Shown piece after piece: positions 52,927 to 62,334 of a DNA stretch of 64,000 bases (positions within the stretch are counted from its first letter, which is position 1; every line of letters starts with the position of its first letter). This DNA comes from Sphingobacteriales bacterium. Its GTDB lineage: Bacteria; Bacteroidota; Bacteroidia; Chitinophagales; Chitinophagaceae. The translations under genes and the position numbers were made by a program. The stretch is from NCBI GenBank assembly GCA_016192105.1, contig JACPUV010000006.1, positions 1 through 64,000 of the forward strand, given 5' to 3'. The notes beneath the pieces were generated by a model, which saw only the letters and a program-made list of their open reading frames with translations, did not search any database and was not told where the DNA came from.

Positions 52927-55467
52927 ATGAATAAAATTATTTTCACGCTGTGCATCATCCTGGTTCTTTCCAGGGGAAATGAGAGCAAGAGCCAGCCCGG
53001 AACCCGGTTTAATGAAAAGGAACTAAGGGTAAAATGGGAGTTGGTTTCCAATAATTACCAGGGACGGGGAGCCGCATTATCGGCCTTTACGCTTATCAAC
53101 AGGGGGAAAAAGAATTTTCCGGCAAGCGGCTGGACGCTCTATTTTAATTCCAGTCAGCCGGTGGTGAATGCAAACGCCACTGCTGGCGCAGCGATCGTGC
53201 ATGTGAACGGGGATATGTACAAGCTCAGCCCCGGTCCTTCTTTTACGGCATTAAAGAAAAAGGACTCGGTCCGTATTGAATATTACACTGACGGGTTGCT
53301 GATCAATTATACTGCCGTTCCCTGCGGCTTATATATCGTATGGGATACCGATCCGGCGAAGGGATATGCGCTGGCGGATTATGCAGTAAAGAAATTGGAG
53401 AATACCACAACGGGCATTGTTACACCGGAAAAAATATTCCGGAAAAGCAGCCTGATAAAGGATATTCCTGCCACGCAGTTACCCAAAGTATTTCCAACAC
53501 CGGTCTCGTACCGTGAAACCGGTGCTGCCTTTATACTGGACAGCAGCATCCGGATTGAAGCGGCGGAACTCTTCCGGGCGGAAGCCGGTTATCTAAGCAG
53601 CAGCCTCGAAGGGTTGCTGAAAAAATCGCTGCATACCGGCACAGGCGGGAAGGTTATCCGGTTAAAACAGGCGGCAATGGCACCGGAGGCCTACCGGTTA
53701 TCTGTAAGGGCAGACTCGGTGGAAATAACAGCGGCTACCGGGGCCGGGATATTTTACGGGATCCAGTCCCTGTTCTCCCTGCTCCCGGCCGATACCTGGG
53801 CCTATAGCCACTCATCGCTAACGGTGCCCGGTATTGAAGTGACGGACGAACCCCGGTTCGGATACCGGAGCTTCTTACTGGATGTCGCCCGCAATTTCAA
53901 ATCAAAGGAAACCCTGTTCAAAGTGCTGGACCTGATGGCGCTTTATAAAATGAATGTGCTGCATTTGCATTTTAGTGATGATGAGGGCTGGCGGATCGAA
54001 ATCCCCTCCCTGCCGGAGCTTACGGAAGTTGGCGCCCGGAGAGGACATACCGCCGATGGCAAATCCCTGCTGCCTCCTTCTTATGCCGCGGGTCCTGAAC
54101 CCGGGAAAAGTATGGGGAGCGGGTATTATACCCGGGCTGATTATATCGAAATCCTGAAATATGCCACGGTGAGGCATATCCGTGTAATGCCTGAAATTGA
54201 ATCCCCCGGTCATAGCCGCGCCGCGATAAAAGCCATGGATGCCCGCTATGAAAAATATTTGAAAGCAGGACAGCCCGTGGAAGCGGAACGCTATTTACTG
54301 CGTGACCTGCAGGATCAGTCGGTTTACAGTTCCGCCCAGCAATGGACCGACAATGTGATGTGTGTGGCAAGGCCATCGGTCTATCGTTTCCTGGAAAAAG
54401 TAATTGATGAATTGCAGGCTATGTATAAAGACGCCGGGGCGCCATTAGCGACCATTCATTTGGGAGGTGATGAGGTCCCGGCCGGCGCCTGGGAAAGATC
54501 ACCGCTCTGCCAGCAACTGATCAGGGAAGATCCGCAACTGGCGGAAACCAATGATCTCTGGTATTATTATTTTGGGAAACTGAATACGATCCTCCGGTCA
54601 AAAGGACTTTTTCTTTCCGGCTGGGAGGAAGCGGGGATGCGGAAAACAAAACTGGACGGGAAGAATGCCATGATCGTGAATCCCCGGCTGGCCAACGAGG
54701 GCATGCAGTTGCATGTATGGAACAATGTCACCGGCTGGGGAGCGGAGGATCTGCCCTATCGCCTGGCGAATGCCGGGTATAAAGTCGTGCTGTCCCCGGT
54801 GACTAATAATTACCTCGATCTCGCTTACTACAAACACCCCGATGAACCCGGCTATTACTGGGGCGGCTTCCAGGATATTGACAAACCTTTTGACTTCATT
54901 CCCTTTGATTATTATAAAACCTCCAAAGAAGACCCGGATGGAAACCCTGCGGATCCGGCCGTATTTGTTGGAAAGGACCGGCTGACTGATTTCGGGAAGT
55001 CCAATATTGCAGGTATCCAGGGCCTGTTATGGGGGGAGAATATGCGGTCCAATGAGCAATTAGAGTACCTCTTACTTCCCAAACTCTTAGGCGTAGCCGA
55101 AAGAGCCTGGGCGCAGGACCCGGCCTGGGCAGCGGAGAAAGACAGTACCCGCTTCGGGGAATTGTACAGGGATGCCTGGTCGGTATTTGTCAACGTGATC
55201 GGAAAAAGAGAATTGCCGCGGCTGGATTATTATGCCGGGGGCTTTCAGTACCGGATACCCGCAGCAGGCGCCCTGGCCGAAAACGGGAAGCTGCTGGTGA
55301 ACTGCCAGTTCCCCGGGTTGCAGCTGCGGTACACATCAGACGGATCAGAACCCCAGTCAACCAGTAAATTGATAACCGCTCCTGTTACCGAAAAAGGCAC
55401 CCTAAAGATCCGGGTATTTGATAGCCGGGGCCGGGGCAGCCGGACGATCACCGTGGAGAACCCATAG
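52927..55467 (+). CDS. family 20 beta-N-acetylhexosaminidase
   Basis: This 846-residue exported enzyme removes terminal beta-linked GlcNAc or GalNAc. An N-terminal chitobiase-type CBM-like domain covers about 28-165. A GH20b domain covers about 185-300. The catalytic TIM barrel at about 310-740 contains HLHFSDDEGWRIEI and the catalytic pair D515-E516 in IHLGGDEVPAG, with PEIESPGHSRAAI upstream. A C-terminal chitobiase/Fn3-like domain covers about 765-846 (QLRYTSDGSEPQSTSK). It lies 122 bases after the lipoprotein gene. It is the only glycosidase of the locus and points to N-acetylhexosamine-containing glycans such as chitin oligomers or host/fungal N-glycans. Confidence 0.94.
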   Translation: MNKIIFTLCIILVLSRGNESKSQPGTRFNEKELRVKWELVSNNYQGRGAALSAFTLINRGKKNFPASGWTLYFNSSQPVVNANATAGAAIVHVNGDMYKLSPGPSFTALKKKDSVRIEYYTDGLLINYTAVPCGLYIVWDTDPAKGYALADYAVKKLENTTTGIVTPEKIFRKSSLIKDIPATQLPKVFPTPVSYRETGAAFILDSSIRIEAAELFRAEAGYLSSSLEGLLKKSLHTGTGGKVIRLKQAAMAPEAYRLSVRADSVEITAATGAGIFYGIQSLFSLLPADTWAYSHSSLTVPGIEVTDEPRFGYRSFLLDVARNFKSKETLFKVLDLMALYKMNVLHLHFSDDEGWRIEIPSLPELTEVGARRGHTADGKSLLPPSYAAGPEPGKSMGSGYYTRADYIEILKYATVRHIRVMPEIESPGHSRAAIKAMDARYEKYLKAGQPVEAERYLLRDLQDQSVYSSAQQWTDNVMCVARPSVYRFLEKVIDELQAMYKDAGAPLATIHLGGDEVPAGAWERSPLCQQLIREDPQLAETNDLWYYYFGKLNTILRSKGLFLSGWEEAGMRKTKLDGKNAMIVNPRLANEGMQLHVWNNVTGWGAEDLPYRLANAGYKVVLSPVTNNYLDLAYYKHPDEPGYYWGGFQDIDKPFDFIPFDYYKTSKEDPDGNPADPAVFVGKDRLTDFGKSNIAGIQGLLWGENMRSNEQLEYLLLPKLLGVAERAWAQDPAWAAEKDSTRFGELYRDAWSVFVNVIGKRELPRLDYYAGGFQYRIPAAGALAENGKLLVNCQFPGLQLRYTSDGSEPQSTSKLITAPVTEKGTLKIRVFDSRGRGSRTITVENP

Positions 55468-56112
55468 GCGGACACTCTTCTTTCAATTAGCCAGAATTCC
55501 AACAGGAAAAAACAGGAAAAAATGTTTTTTTTCACCGGGAAGCCATTCCCCGTGCGGCTACTTTTATTCCGGATTTGATGGGTGGCCGGGTGTTACCGAT
55601 ACTGCCCGAATGGTTTAACAGATTAGCAAACCTTATCAAGTTCCTATGTTAATTCTGCTTGTCCTCGTAACACCTGTTTTTGTAGTTGCCTGGCAGGGTT
55701 GTTTTTACAACACTGCCGCTCTCTGCTCAACCTGGTCCTTTGAGCCTTATCCTCGATGATTGACTGTCCTGTCCGCTCAGCATTTGCTGAAGCGGGCCGG
55801 CAGTCATATAGGAGAGCCGGCAATTGCAGAAATAGGAGGATAAGAAACCCCGGTGTTGTCCGCCCCGCGAAAGGACAAACCGATCTGGATCTCCGGGAGG
55901 ATTCATCGAAGGGCCGGGCCCGGCAATTACCTGTTATCACGCCGGTTAACCCTGTGTCCCGGGCAACCGGGATATTCATTTTTTTATTTTTACATTTAAA
56001 CCAGCTAACGGGAATGATAACCTGCGGTTCCTGCGGTATCGTAAATACCCGGATAGTTTTATGAGAGAATGCAGGTAAGCGGGATCAGTTTTAAACAATT
56101 ACAACAGGCCGG
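55468..56112. other. 645-base gap with no supported gene
   Basis: Short ORFs on both strands here have irregular composition and I do not support any. No terminator hairpin with a T-run was recognised after the GH20 gene, though TTTTTTTTC near 55525 could serve. No tRNA or riboswitch pattern was seen. Confidence 0.4.
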
Positions 56113-56925
56113 TTGATCAATTATTATACAATACAACCTTCACCTGCCCTGGCAAAATATGTCCGGGTATTCTGGGTGCTGGAAGGAGACCTGCCGGTGG
56201 AGGGCCCTTATACACACCGTACCATGGCAGACGGTTGCGTGGAAATGTTCTTTCATTACCAGGGAATTTTTGATGAGCTGCGGTCAACCGGTGAGGAGGA
56301 AAAATCCCCGGCTGCCGGCTTTAGTGGTCCCACCCGTTATTACAACCGGTTCCGTATTAATGAAAGCTTCGGTATGTTCGGCGCATACCTTTACCCCTAT
56401 GCCCTGCCGGTACTTTTCAATATTCCCGCGGCGGCCATCAGCGACCAGTTGCTCCCCCTCAACACCCTGCTGGGCAGGGAAGGGGAGGAACTGGAAGAGA
56501 AAATGATGTCAGCCACTGCTAACGGACAGCGGGTACAGATCATGACCGCTTACCTGGAACAAAAATTAGCCACTCAGCACTGTTATGAACCGGCTGTTTT
56601 TGCAGCAGTGCAATATATTATTCAAAACAGGGGACAGGTGAATGTGGAGGATATGGCAGCAAGGCATTTTTTATCATCCCGTCAGTTTGAACGAAAATTT
56701 AAACAATGCTCCGGCTTCGCTCCCAAACTTTATTCCCGGATCATCCGTTTTCAGTCTGTCCTGGGCGAATACGGGAATCAGCATAAATCATTATCAGCAA
56801 TTGCCCAGCATAGCGGGTATTATGACCAGTCTCATTTTATCCACGAATTCAGGGAATTTTCGGGCTATCATCCCCGGACTTTTTTTTCCGGTCTTGCAGA
56901 GGGGAATGAATGGAGAGATCGCTAA
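56113..56925 (+). CDS. AraC-family regulator with DUF6597-like N-terminus
   Basis: The start is TTG 56113 followed by INYYTIQPSPALAKYVRVFW; no ATG exists before the conserved part, so a non-ATG start is likely. The 270-residue protein has an N-terminal domain of the DUF6597 type (YTHRTMADGCVEMFFHYQG) and a C-terminal AraC DNA-binding domain (MAARHFLSSRQFERKFKQCS, then AQHSGYYDQSHFIHEFREFS, ending GYHPRTFF). Regulators of this kind often lie next to a gene for a small VOC or DoxX protein; a VOC gene follows here. Target unknown. Confidence 0.85.
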   Translation: MINYYTIQPSPALAKYVRVFWVLEGDLPVEGPYTHRTMADGCVEMFFHYQGIFDELRSTGEEEKSPAAGFSGPTRYYNRFRINESFGMFGAYLYPYALPVLFNIPAAAISDQLLPLNTLLGREGEELEEKMMSATANGQRVQIMTAYLEQKLATQHCYEPAVFAAVQYIIQNRGQVNVEDMAARHFLSSRQFERKFKQCSGFAPKLYSRIIRFQSVLGEYGNQHKSLSAIAQHSGYYDQSHFIHEFREFSGYHPRTFFSGLAEGNEWRDR

Positions 56926-56997
56926 AATGTCGTTTTTTTCCAATTTTGTCCCGCTGCCCCGCCTTAGTTTTGACCGATCATTATCAAAAAGAAAATC

Positions 56998-57372
56998 ATG
57001 AAAATTCCAGACGGACACCAGGCGGTCATGCCTTACCTGATGCTGCGCCCGGCAGCAGCGTTTACCGCGTTTGTAAAAACAGTATTTAATGCTACCCAGT
57101 CCTTTAGCCGCATGCGGGAGGATGGAACAACACTGATGCACGGGGAAGTGCAGGTAAACGGGAGCACGATCATGTATTGCGATGTATCCGGCGACTGGAA
57201 AGAAGCGAACGCCCATTTATTTGTCTATGTGGACAATGCGGATGAAGTCTTTGCCAGGGCCATCGGGGCGGGTGCATCCGTGGTTATGGAACTGCGGGAT
57301 GAAAGTTATGGCCGGACCTGCGGGGTGAAAGATCCGGTAGGAAATACCTGGTGGATCACATCGGTCGGCTAA
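56998..57372 (+). CDS. VOC-family protein (glyoxalase/PhnB-like)
   Basis: This 124-residue protein has the PhnB-like VOC fold: MPYLMLRPAAAFTAFVKTVF, then MHGEVQVNGSTIMYCD as a strand with metal or ligand residues, and the C-terminal GVKDPVGNTWWITSV with the typical DPxGNxW ending. VOC proteins bind small ligands or metals; members close to this form are often of unknown function. It follows the AraC gene by 72 bases on the same strand. Confidence 0.87.
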   Translation: MKIPDGHQAVMPYLMLRPAAAFTAFVKTVFNATQSFSRMREDGTTLMHGEVQVNGSTIMYCDVSGDWKEANAHLFVYVDNADEVFARAIGAGASVVMELRDESYGRTCGVKDPVGNTWWITSVG

Positions 57373-57439
57373 GGGGGCGGGAAACAGGGTTGGGCCGGAT
57401 CCCGTTCTTCCGATACCAACAGCTTGTTCGCTCCTTGCG

Positions 57440-58690
57440 CTAAATGGTTTTGAATTCAATCTTCTTCGTCGCATCGATCTTTATTGCGAGCAAGGCCCCC
57501 AGCAGCAGGATGACTCCAATCAATGTGACGGGAAGAGAATAACCCCTGGAAGCCGCGAGGTAACCGAATGAAATGGTACTGAGATAGGCGCCTGTAAGCC
57601 CCGCGGTATTCATTACCCCGGAAACCGTCCCGCTTTTTTCTCCACCGATATCCATGGCAATGGCCCAGGCTACGGGCGCGGTAACATCCATACAGGCCAT
57701 ACCGATGGACATCGCAATGATGGCAGCCATATTATCCTGCAGTAAGGACGCACTGATAACAGAGATGCCGGCAATGAAAAGGCCCAGCACCGGGACGATT
57801 CTCCGTCCCCTTTTTTTACCCCATTTCAGGCAGGCCTGATCGCTCAGCCAGCCACCCGCGAGGCAACCGATGGCTGCCAGGATATAGGGAAGGGAAGAGG
57901 CCCAAAGCAAATCTTCTTTGGCCATCAGCCTTCCTTTCTCCAGGTAAGTATGATACCAGCTCTGGAAAAAATAAGCCCCGATCGCATAACAGAAATAAAG
58001 GGCCATGAGTAACCACAGATGCGGTGACCTGAACCCACTGGTAAAGGAGGTTTTTATTTTTGAATGATGTTCCGGCAGGGCCCGGTTGTCCTGGATAAAG
58101 GAAAGCTCTTCCGGTGATATGGAAGGGGAGTCCCGGGGTTCTTCTTTATGCCAGATGATCCAGTAAGCTGCCCATATAATACCCACAGCGCCCAGGACAT
58201 AAAACGAGAACTGCCAGTTTATTTTTTTTTGCAGGGGAAGAACGATCAGTGGCGTCAGCGCCGCCCCGATCCGGGAAGCCGCCCAGATCAATGACTGGGC
58301 CCGGCCTCTTTCCGATACCGGGAACCATTTGGATAGTACGATGGCTGTATTGGGATAGGCCCCGGCCTCACCCATACCAAAGAAAATGCGTACGATCAAT
58401 AGCATGACAAAACCAGAAGCAAAACCCGTAAGGATCGTAAAGACCGACCACCAGAGCACGACCCGGGTCAATACCTTCTTCCCCCCGATCCGGTCGCCCA
58501 GCCAGCCCGCCGGAATTTCAAAAGCCCCATAGGCAAGGGTAAACATACCGAGGATCCATCCCCATTGCACGGTACTGATATGTAATTCATCCATGATGGA
58601 GCCACTGGCGGAGGAGAGGGCGATCCGGTCCAGGAAGGTGATCATGGACAGGATGGATAATACAAGCAGTACCTGGTACCTTTTTTTCAT
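57440..58690 (-). CDS. MFS transporter, ACS-type (anion:cation symporter family)
   Basis: I start at 58690 (MKKRYQVLLVLSILSMITFL), because a perfect -7 box lies at 58739 inside the longer open frame. The roughly 416-residue protein has 12 predicted membrane helices, the MFS loop 2-3 motif GWLGDRIGGKKVL and the segment RIFFGMGEAGAYPNTAIVLS, which is typical of ACS transporters for hexuronates, glucarate or similar sugar acids. A central charged loop of about 30 residues lies between helices 6 and 7. The substrate cannot be told. It is a single gene, convergent with the VOC gene. Confidence 0.88.
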   Translation of the reverse strand: MKKRYQVLLVLSILSMITFLDRIALSSASGSIMDELHISTVQWGWILGMFTLAYGAFEIPAGWLGDRIGGKKVLTRVVLWWSVFTILTGFASGFVMLLIVRIFFGMGEAGAYPNTAIVLSKWFPVSERGRAQSLIWAASRIGAALTPLIVLPLQKKINWQFSFYVLGAVGIIWAAYWIIWHKEEPRDSPSISPEELSFIQDNRALPEHHSKIKTSFTSGFRSPHLWLLMALYFCYAIGAYFFQSWYHTYLEKGRLMAKEDLLWASSLPYILAAIGCLAGGWLSDQACLKWGKKRGRRIVPVLGLFIAGISVISASLLQDNMAAIIAMSIGMACMDVTAPVAWAIAMDIGGEKSGTVSGVMNTAGLTGAYLSTISFGYLAASRGYSLPVTLIGVILLLGALLAIKIDATKKIEFKTI

Positions 58691-58738
58691 AAATGCGGTT
58701 AAAGCCTTACCGTTGGTAAATTTTTTTAAAAAGTTGGG

Positions 58739-58746
58739 CAAAGATA
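58739..58746 (-). promoter_or_regulatory. -7 box (TATCTTTG) for the MFS gene
   Basis: TATCTTTG on the minus strand fits TAnnTTTG exactly, 48 bases before ATG 58690, giving a leader of about 40 bases. No -33 TTTG at proper spacing. Confidence 0.5.
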
Positions 58747-58783
58747 AGCGGATCCACCGTATATTTGTCCACTGGTATAGTAG

Positions 58784-59026
58784 ACTATTAAAACGAACGA
58801 TCCTAAGCCAACCAGCGGGGTCGTATCTTTTCTGCAAGCCTTCCTGTTCCCCGGAGCAGGCGTTATGTTGGGCATCGCCCCTGACGATTACAGGAATGCA
58901 GCACTATCCGGAACCGGTCATCCGCCGGGTATCATTATTCCTTGCCACCGCCTGCCATTTGAAATTGACTGCGGAACCCTTCGGGGTGAAGCGCTAAACC
59001 TGTATTTACTAAAATCAGATAATTGA
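58784..59026 (+). pseudogene. possible remnant of an O6-methylguanine-DNA methyltransferase
   Basis: An ATG-poor open frame of about 80 codons ends at 59026. Its second half reads GHPPGIIIPCHRLPFEIDCG and then LRGEALNLYLL. IIIPCHR is the active-site motif of MGMT/Ada methyltransferases, and the following spacing to a GL/LL segment is like the family. The upstream part does not match, and the downstream TonB receptor gene begins 3 bases later, so this would be the broken 3' end of such a gene. The match is short; it could be chance. Confidence 0.3.
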
Positions 59027-59028
59027 AA

Positions 59029-61791
59029 ATGAAAAAACAACTACTAAAGTATGCGGCAATCGTCACCGCCCTGTTCTTTCTGACAACAGGATTGGAGGCG
59101 CAGCATGCCACGCTGAAGGGAAAGGTCAGTTCCGCTGACGGCCCATTGGAAATCGCGACCGTTGAAGCCGGTTCGCTCATTACAACTACAGATGCAAACG
59201 GTGATTACAGCATCAGCCTGCCGGCCGGTGACCACCTGGTAAAAGTATCGTATGCCGGTTATGAAGCAGCCAGTAAGCGCGTGAGCCTGAAAGCGGGTGA
59301 AACGGTATTACTCAACTTCAGCCTGGCAGCCCTTGGCAAACTGGATGAAGTGGTATTGGTGGGCAGCCGTGCCAAACCCCGGACCAGTCTCGGATCACCG
59401 GTACCGGTGGATGTGATCGATGTAACCAAGCTGGTTAAACTGGCGCCCCAGGTTACCGTGAACCAGTTACTGACTTTTACCGCTCCTTCTTTCACAGCCA
59501 ATACGCAGTCGCTGGGAGATGGGACCGACCATATTGACCCGGCTTCTTTGAGAGGCCTGGGCCCCGACCAGGTACTGATCCTGGTAAACGGGAAAAGAAG
59601 ACATACTTCTTCCCTCGTCAATACCAACGGAACCTTTGGTAAAGGAACAGTGGGTACGGACCTGAACTCCATCCCCGTTTCTTCCATTGAGAAAATCGAG
59701 ATCCTCCGCGACGGAGCAGCCGCCCAGTACGGAAGTGATGCCATTGCCGGTGTGATCAATATCATACTGAAAAAAAATGTAAACAGTTTCAGCGCTACGG
59801 TCAACGGCGGTGCCTACAGCAGCAAAAGCGATGGCCGGAAGATCACCGATGGGGAAGGATTACAACTGGGCCTCAATTATGGTGTTCCGCTTGGTAAGAA
59901 AGGCGGTTACCTGAACCTGAGTGGTTCCTATGATTCCCGCGAAGCCACTGACCGGACCGGTACGTATAATGGTGTGATATACCGCAGCTATCCCGGAGGC
60001 GCCGACCGCACCGATTCTTTCCTTACGGCCACAGGCACCACCCGTCGTGATTATAACCTGAAAGTGGGACAGTCTGAATTAAAAAGCGGGCAATTTATTT
60101 ACAATGCTTTAATTCCTGTGAATGAACATACGGAGTTTTACAGCTTTGGGGGTATTGGCTACCGCAAAGGCTTGTCAGCCGGTTTTTACCGTTATCCTTA
60201 TCAGTCACGCAATGTGATAAGCATTTATCCCCTCGGCTTCCTGCCCTATATCGGATCCGATATACACGACAGGTCATTCGCGGCCGGTATCCGTAGCCAG
60301 GTCAATGGCTGGGAGGTGGATTTCAGTAATACCTATGGTGAAAACCAGTTTGCTTTTTCCGTTGAGAACTCGCTGAATGCTTCCCTGCTCAATGCATCTC
60401 CTACCAGCTTCAGGGCCGGTGGTCCCCGGTTTATTCAGAATACGGTGAATACCGATATTGCCCGGAGTTTTGACTGGTTAAGCGGAGTGAATCTTTCTTT
60501 CGGTGCTGAATACCGCTATGAAAAATACCAGATCATTGCCGGCGATGCCAACTCTTATACCAATTATGGTACAGCGCGCCAGATCGGCGTGGATGGTTCC
60601 GGCAACCCGATCCTGGTCAATGATCCCTACGGACCGGTCAATACCTTATTTGGTCCCGATGGTTCCGCCCGTCCCGGTGGCGCCCAGGTATTCCCGGGTT
60701 TCCGGCCGGAGAATGCGGTTAATGAGGCCCGCACTGCCGTATCGGCTTATGCAGGAGCGGAGTTGAATTTCAGCAGCGCCTTCCTTGCGGATGCGGCCAT
60801 CCGTTATGAAAATTATAGTGATTTCGGTTCCGCTACCAATGGTAAACTGGCCCTTCGCTATAAAGTAACCCCGAAAATTTCGGTAAGGGCATCTGCCAGT
60901 ACCGGTTTCAGGGCCCCTTCATTGCAACAGCGTTATTATGCCAATACCAATACCGTCTTTACCAATGGGGTAGCCAATGATGTGGGGGTATTCCCCAATA
61001 ACAGCCGGGCTGCCCGTCTCGTCGGTATCCCCGCCCTGCGCCCGGAGAAATCCTCCAGCGTAAGTGCCGGTATCACCGGGGCTATTGGTAAATTCCAGGT
61101 TACCCTTGACGGTTATTTCACCCGGATCAACGACCGCGTGATCTTTACCGACCAGTTCAGCGGCAGCATTGCGCCCGGCTCTACCCCGGCCGACCAGGAA
61201 TTATATGCGATCCTGTTGCAGGCCAATGCCACGAAGGCCCAGTTCTTTGCCAATGCCATCAACACCGAAACCAGGGGTGTGGACCTGGTGGTATCCTATA
61301 GCCAAAAGATCGGGAAGGGTGGGCTGCGTGCCGACCTGGCCGGAACCGTTTCCAAAACCCAGAAAGTAGGTGCCGTAAAAACCTCCGACCTGTTAGCCGG
61401 GAAAGAGGGTATTTATTTCAGCAATGCCAACAAAGTGTACCTGGAAAATGCGGTGCCCAATACCAAGGCCAGTCTCGGGCTTACCTATACGATCCGCAAA
61501 TTCAATGTGTACCTGCGGAATAATTATTTCGGCGGGGTAACGGAAGCCACCAGCACCCTGGCCAACCAGCAGCATTACAACCCCCGGGTGGTAACCGACC
61601 TGTCGTTTGGTTATTCACTCACCCGCAATCTTTCCCTGACCATCGGGGCCAACAACCTCCTTGATGTGTACCCGGAAAAAATCGCCATTGCGGCCAACAG
61701 CAACAGCGGCCAGTTCATCTACTCCCGCAGCGCCACCCAGTTCGGTTATAACGGGCGGTACCTGTTTGGTAAGCTTTCGTTTAGTCTCTGA
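59029..61791 (+). CDS. TonB-dependent receptor
   Basis: I use ATG 59029; a TTG two codons upstream is also in frame. This roughly 920-residue outer-membrane receptor has a signal peptide (YAAIVTALFFLTTGLEAQ), a carboxypeptidase-regulatory-like domain (LKGKVSSADGPLEIATVEAG), a plug (about 110-250) with RGLGPDQVLILVNGKRRHTS and IEKIEILRDGAAAQYGSDA, and a beta-barrel ending LFGKLSFSL. It lacks an STN domain and no SusD gene follows, so it is not a SusC pair. Relatives import siderophores, vitamins or sugars. The single gene is followed by a hairpin at 61818. Confidence 0.92.
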   Translation: MKKQLLKYAAIVTALFFLTTGLEAQHATLKGKVSSADGPLEIATVEAGSLITTTDANGDYSISLPAGDHLVKVSYAGYEAASKRVSLKAGETVLLNFSLAALGKLDEVVLVGSRAKPRTSLGSPVPVDVIDVTKLVKLAPQVTVNQLLTFTAPSFTANTQSLGDGTDHIDPASLRGLGPDQVLILVNGKRRHTSSLVNTNGTFGKGTVGTDLNSIPVSSIEKIEILRDGAAAQYGSDAIAGVINIILKKNVNSFSATVNGGAYSSKSDGRKITDGEGLQLGLNYGVPLGKKGGYLNLSGSYDSREATDRTGTYNGVIYRSYPGGADRTDSFLTATGTTRRDYNLKVGQSELKSGQFIYNALIPVNEHTEFYSFGGIGYRKGLSAGFYRYPYQSRNVISIYPLGFLPYIGSDIHDRSFAAGIRSQVNGWEVDFSNTYGENQFAFSVENSLNASLLNASPTSFRAGGPRFIQNTVNTDIARSFDWLSGVNLSFGAEYRYEKYQIIAGDANSYTNYGTARQIGVDGSGNPILVNDPYGPVNTLFGPDGSARPGGAQVFPGFRPENAVNEARTAVSAYAGAELNFSSAFLADAAIRYENYSDFGSATNGKLALRYKVTPKISVRASASTGFRAPSLQQRYYANTNTVFTNGVANDVGVFPNNSRAARLVGIPALRPEKSSSVSAGITGAIGKFQVTLDGYFTRINDRVIFTDQFSGSIAPGSTPADQELYAILLQANATKAQFFANAINTETRGVDLVVSYSQKIGKGGLRADLAGTVSKTQKVGAVKTSDLLAGKEGIYFSNANKVYLENAVPNTKASLGLTYTIRKFNVYLRNNYFGGVTEATSTLANQQHYNPRVVTDLSFGYSLTRNLSLTIGANNLLDVYPEKIAIAANSNSGQFIYSRSATQFGYNGRYLFGKLSFSL

Positions 61792-61815
61792 GGTAGATAA
61801 ATAGTTTATAGAAAT

Positions 61816-61846
61816 AAAAGGGCCCTTCCGGATGGAGGGGCTTTCT
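61816..61846 (+). terminator. probable terminator after the TonB receptor gene
   Basis: AAAAGGGCCC and GGAGGGGCTTT form an imperfect stem around TTCCGGAT, followed by TCTTG. The T-run is short, so confidence is moderate. Confidence 0.5.
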
Positions 61847-62004
61847 TGTGTGAAATTGGGATTTTTTCTTTGTCATATAAGTAGACTCCCCAAAATGGAG
61901 AACATTTTTATCAAATGAGAAAGAAATGACCATTTTGAATAACTTTAGTATTAAGAATGCCCTAAGGTGGCTAAATGGGGAATGAATTTTTAAATTTTCA
62001 GGAA

Positions 62005-62334
62005 ATGAATGAAATTCAGGTTATAACAAATACGCTGATCGAATTCAGGAATGAGCGTGATTGGGAGCAATTTCACAATCCCAAAGATCTTGCCCTTGCT
62101 ATTAATGTAGAGGCGGGTGAGTTATTGGAGCTTTTTCTTTGGAAAGCACCGCAGGAGGCGAATGCTGAAAAAGTAAAAGAGGAGTTGGCTGATATTTTTG
62201 CGTTTGCAATTTTATTAGCTGATAAATATGGCTTTAACGTTAAGGATATTGTATTAGAGAAAATGGCTAAAAATGCACTTAAATATCCGGTAGATAAGGC
62301 AAAAGGAACCGCAAAAAAGTACAATGAATTATGA
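62005..62334 (+). CDS. MazG-like nucleotide pyrophosphohydrolase
   Basis: I use ATG 62005 (MNEIQVITNTLIEFRNERDW); an ATG at 61975 would add ten residues not usual for the family. The 109-residue protein has the MazG motifs E36-xx-E39 in NVEAGELLELF and E60-xx-D63 in KEELADIFAF, which bind Mg and hydrolyse nucleoside triphosphates to monophosphates. These short all-alpha NTP-PPases are often named RS21-C6/MazG-related. Its stop overlaps the start of the DUF2075 gene (ATGA), so the two are translated together. Confidence 0.88.
   Translation: MNEIQVITNTLIEFRNERDWEQFHNPKDLALAINVEAGELLELFLWKAPQEANAEKVKEELADIFAFAILLADKYGFNVKDIVLEKMAKNALKYPVDKAKGTAKKYNEL

Noticed and set aside
55644..56064. Protein genes in the gap after the GH20 gene
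   Set aside because: ORFs on both strands are Arg/Gly-rich with no start signals or similarity to any family I know.
58691..58837. Upstream start for the MFS transporter
   Set aside because: The extension is basic and polar and contains a perfect -7 box at 58739-58746; ATG 58690 directly precedes the first membrane helix.
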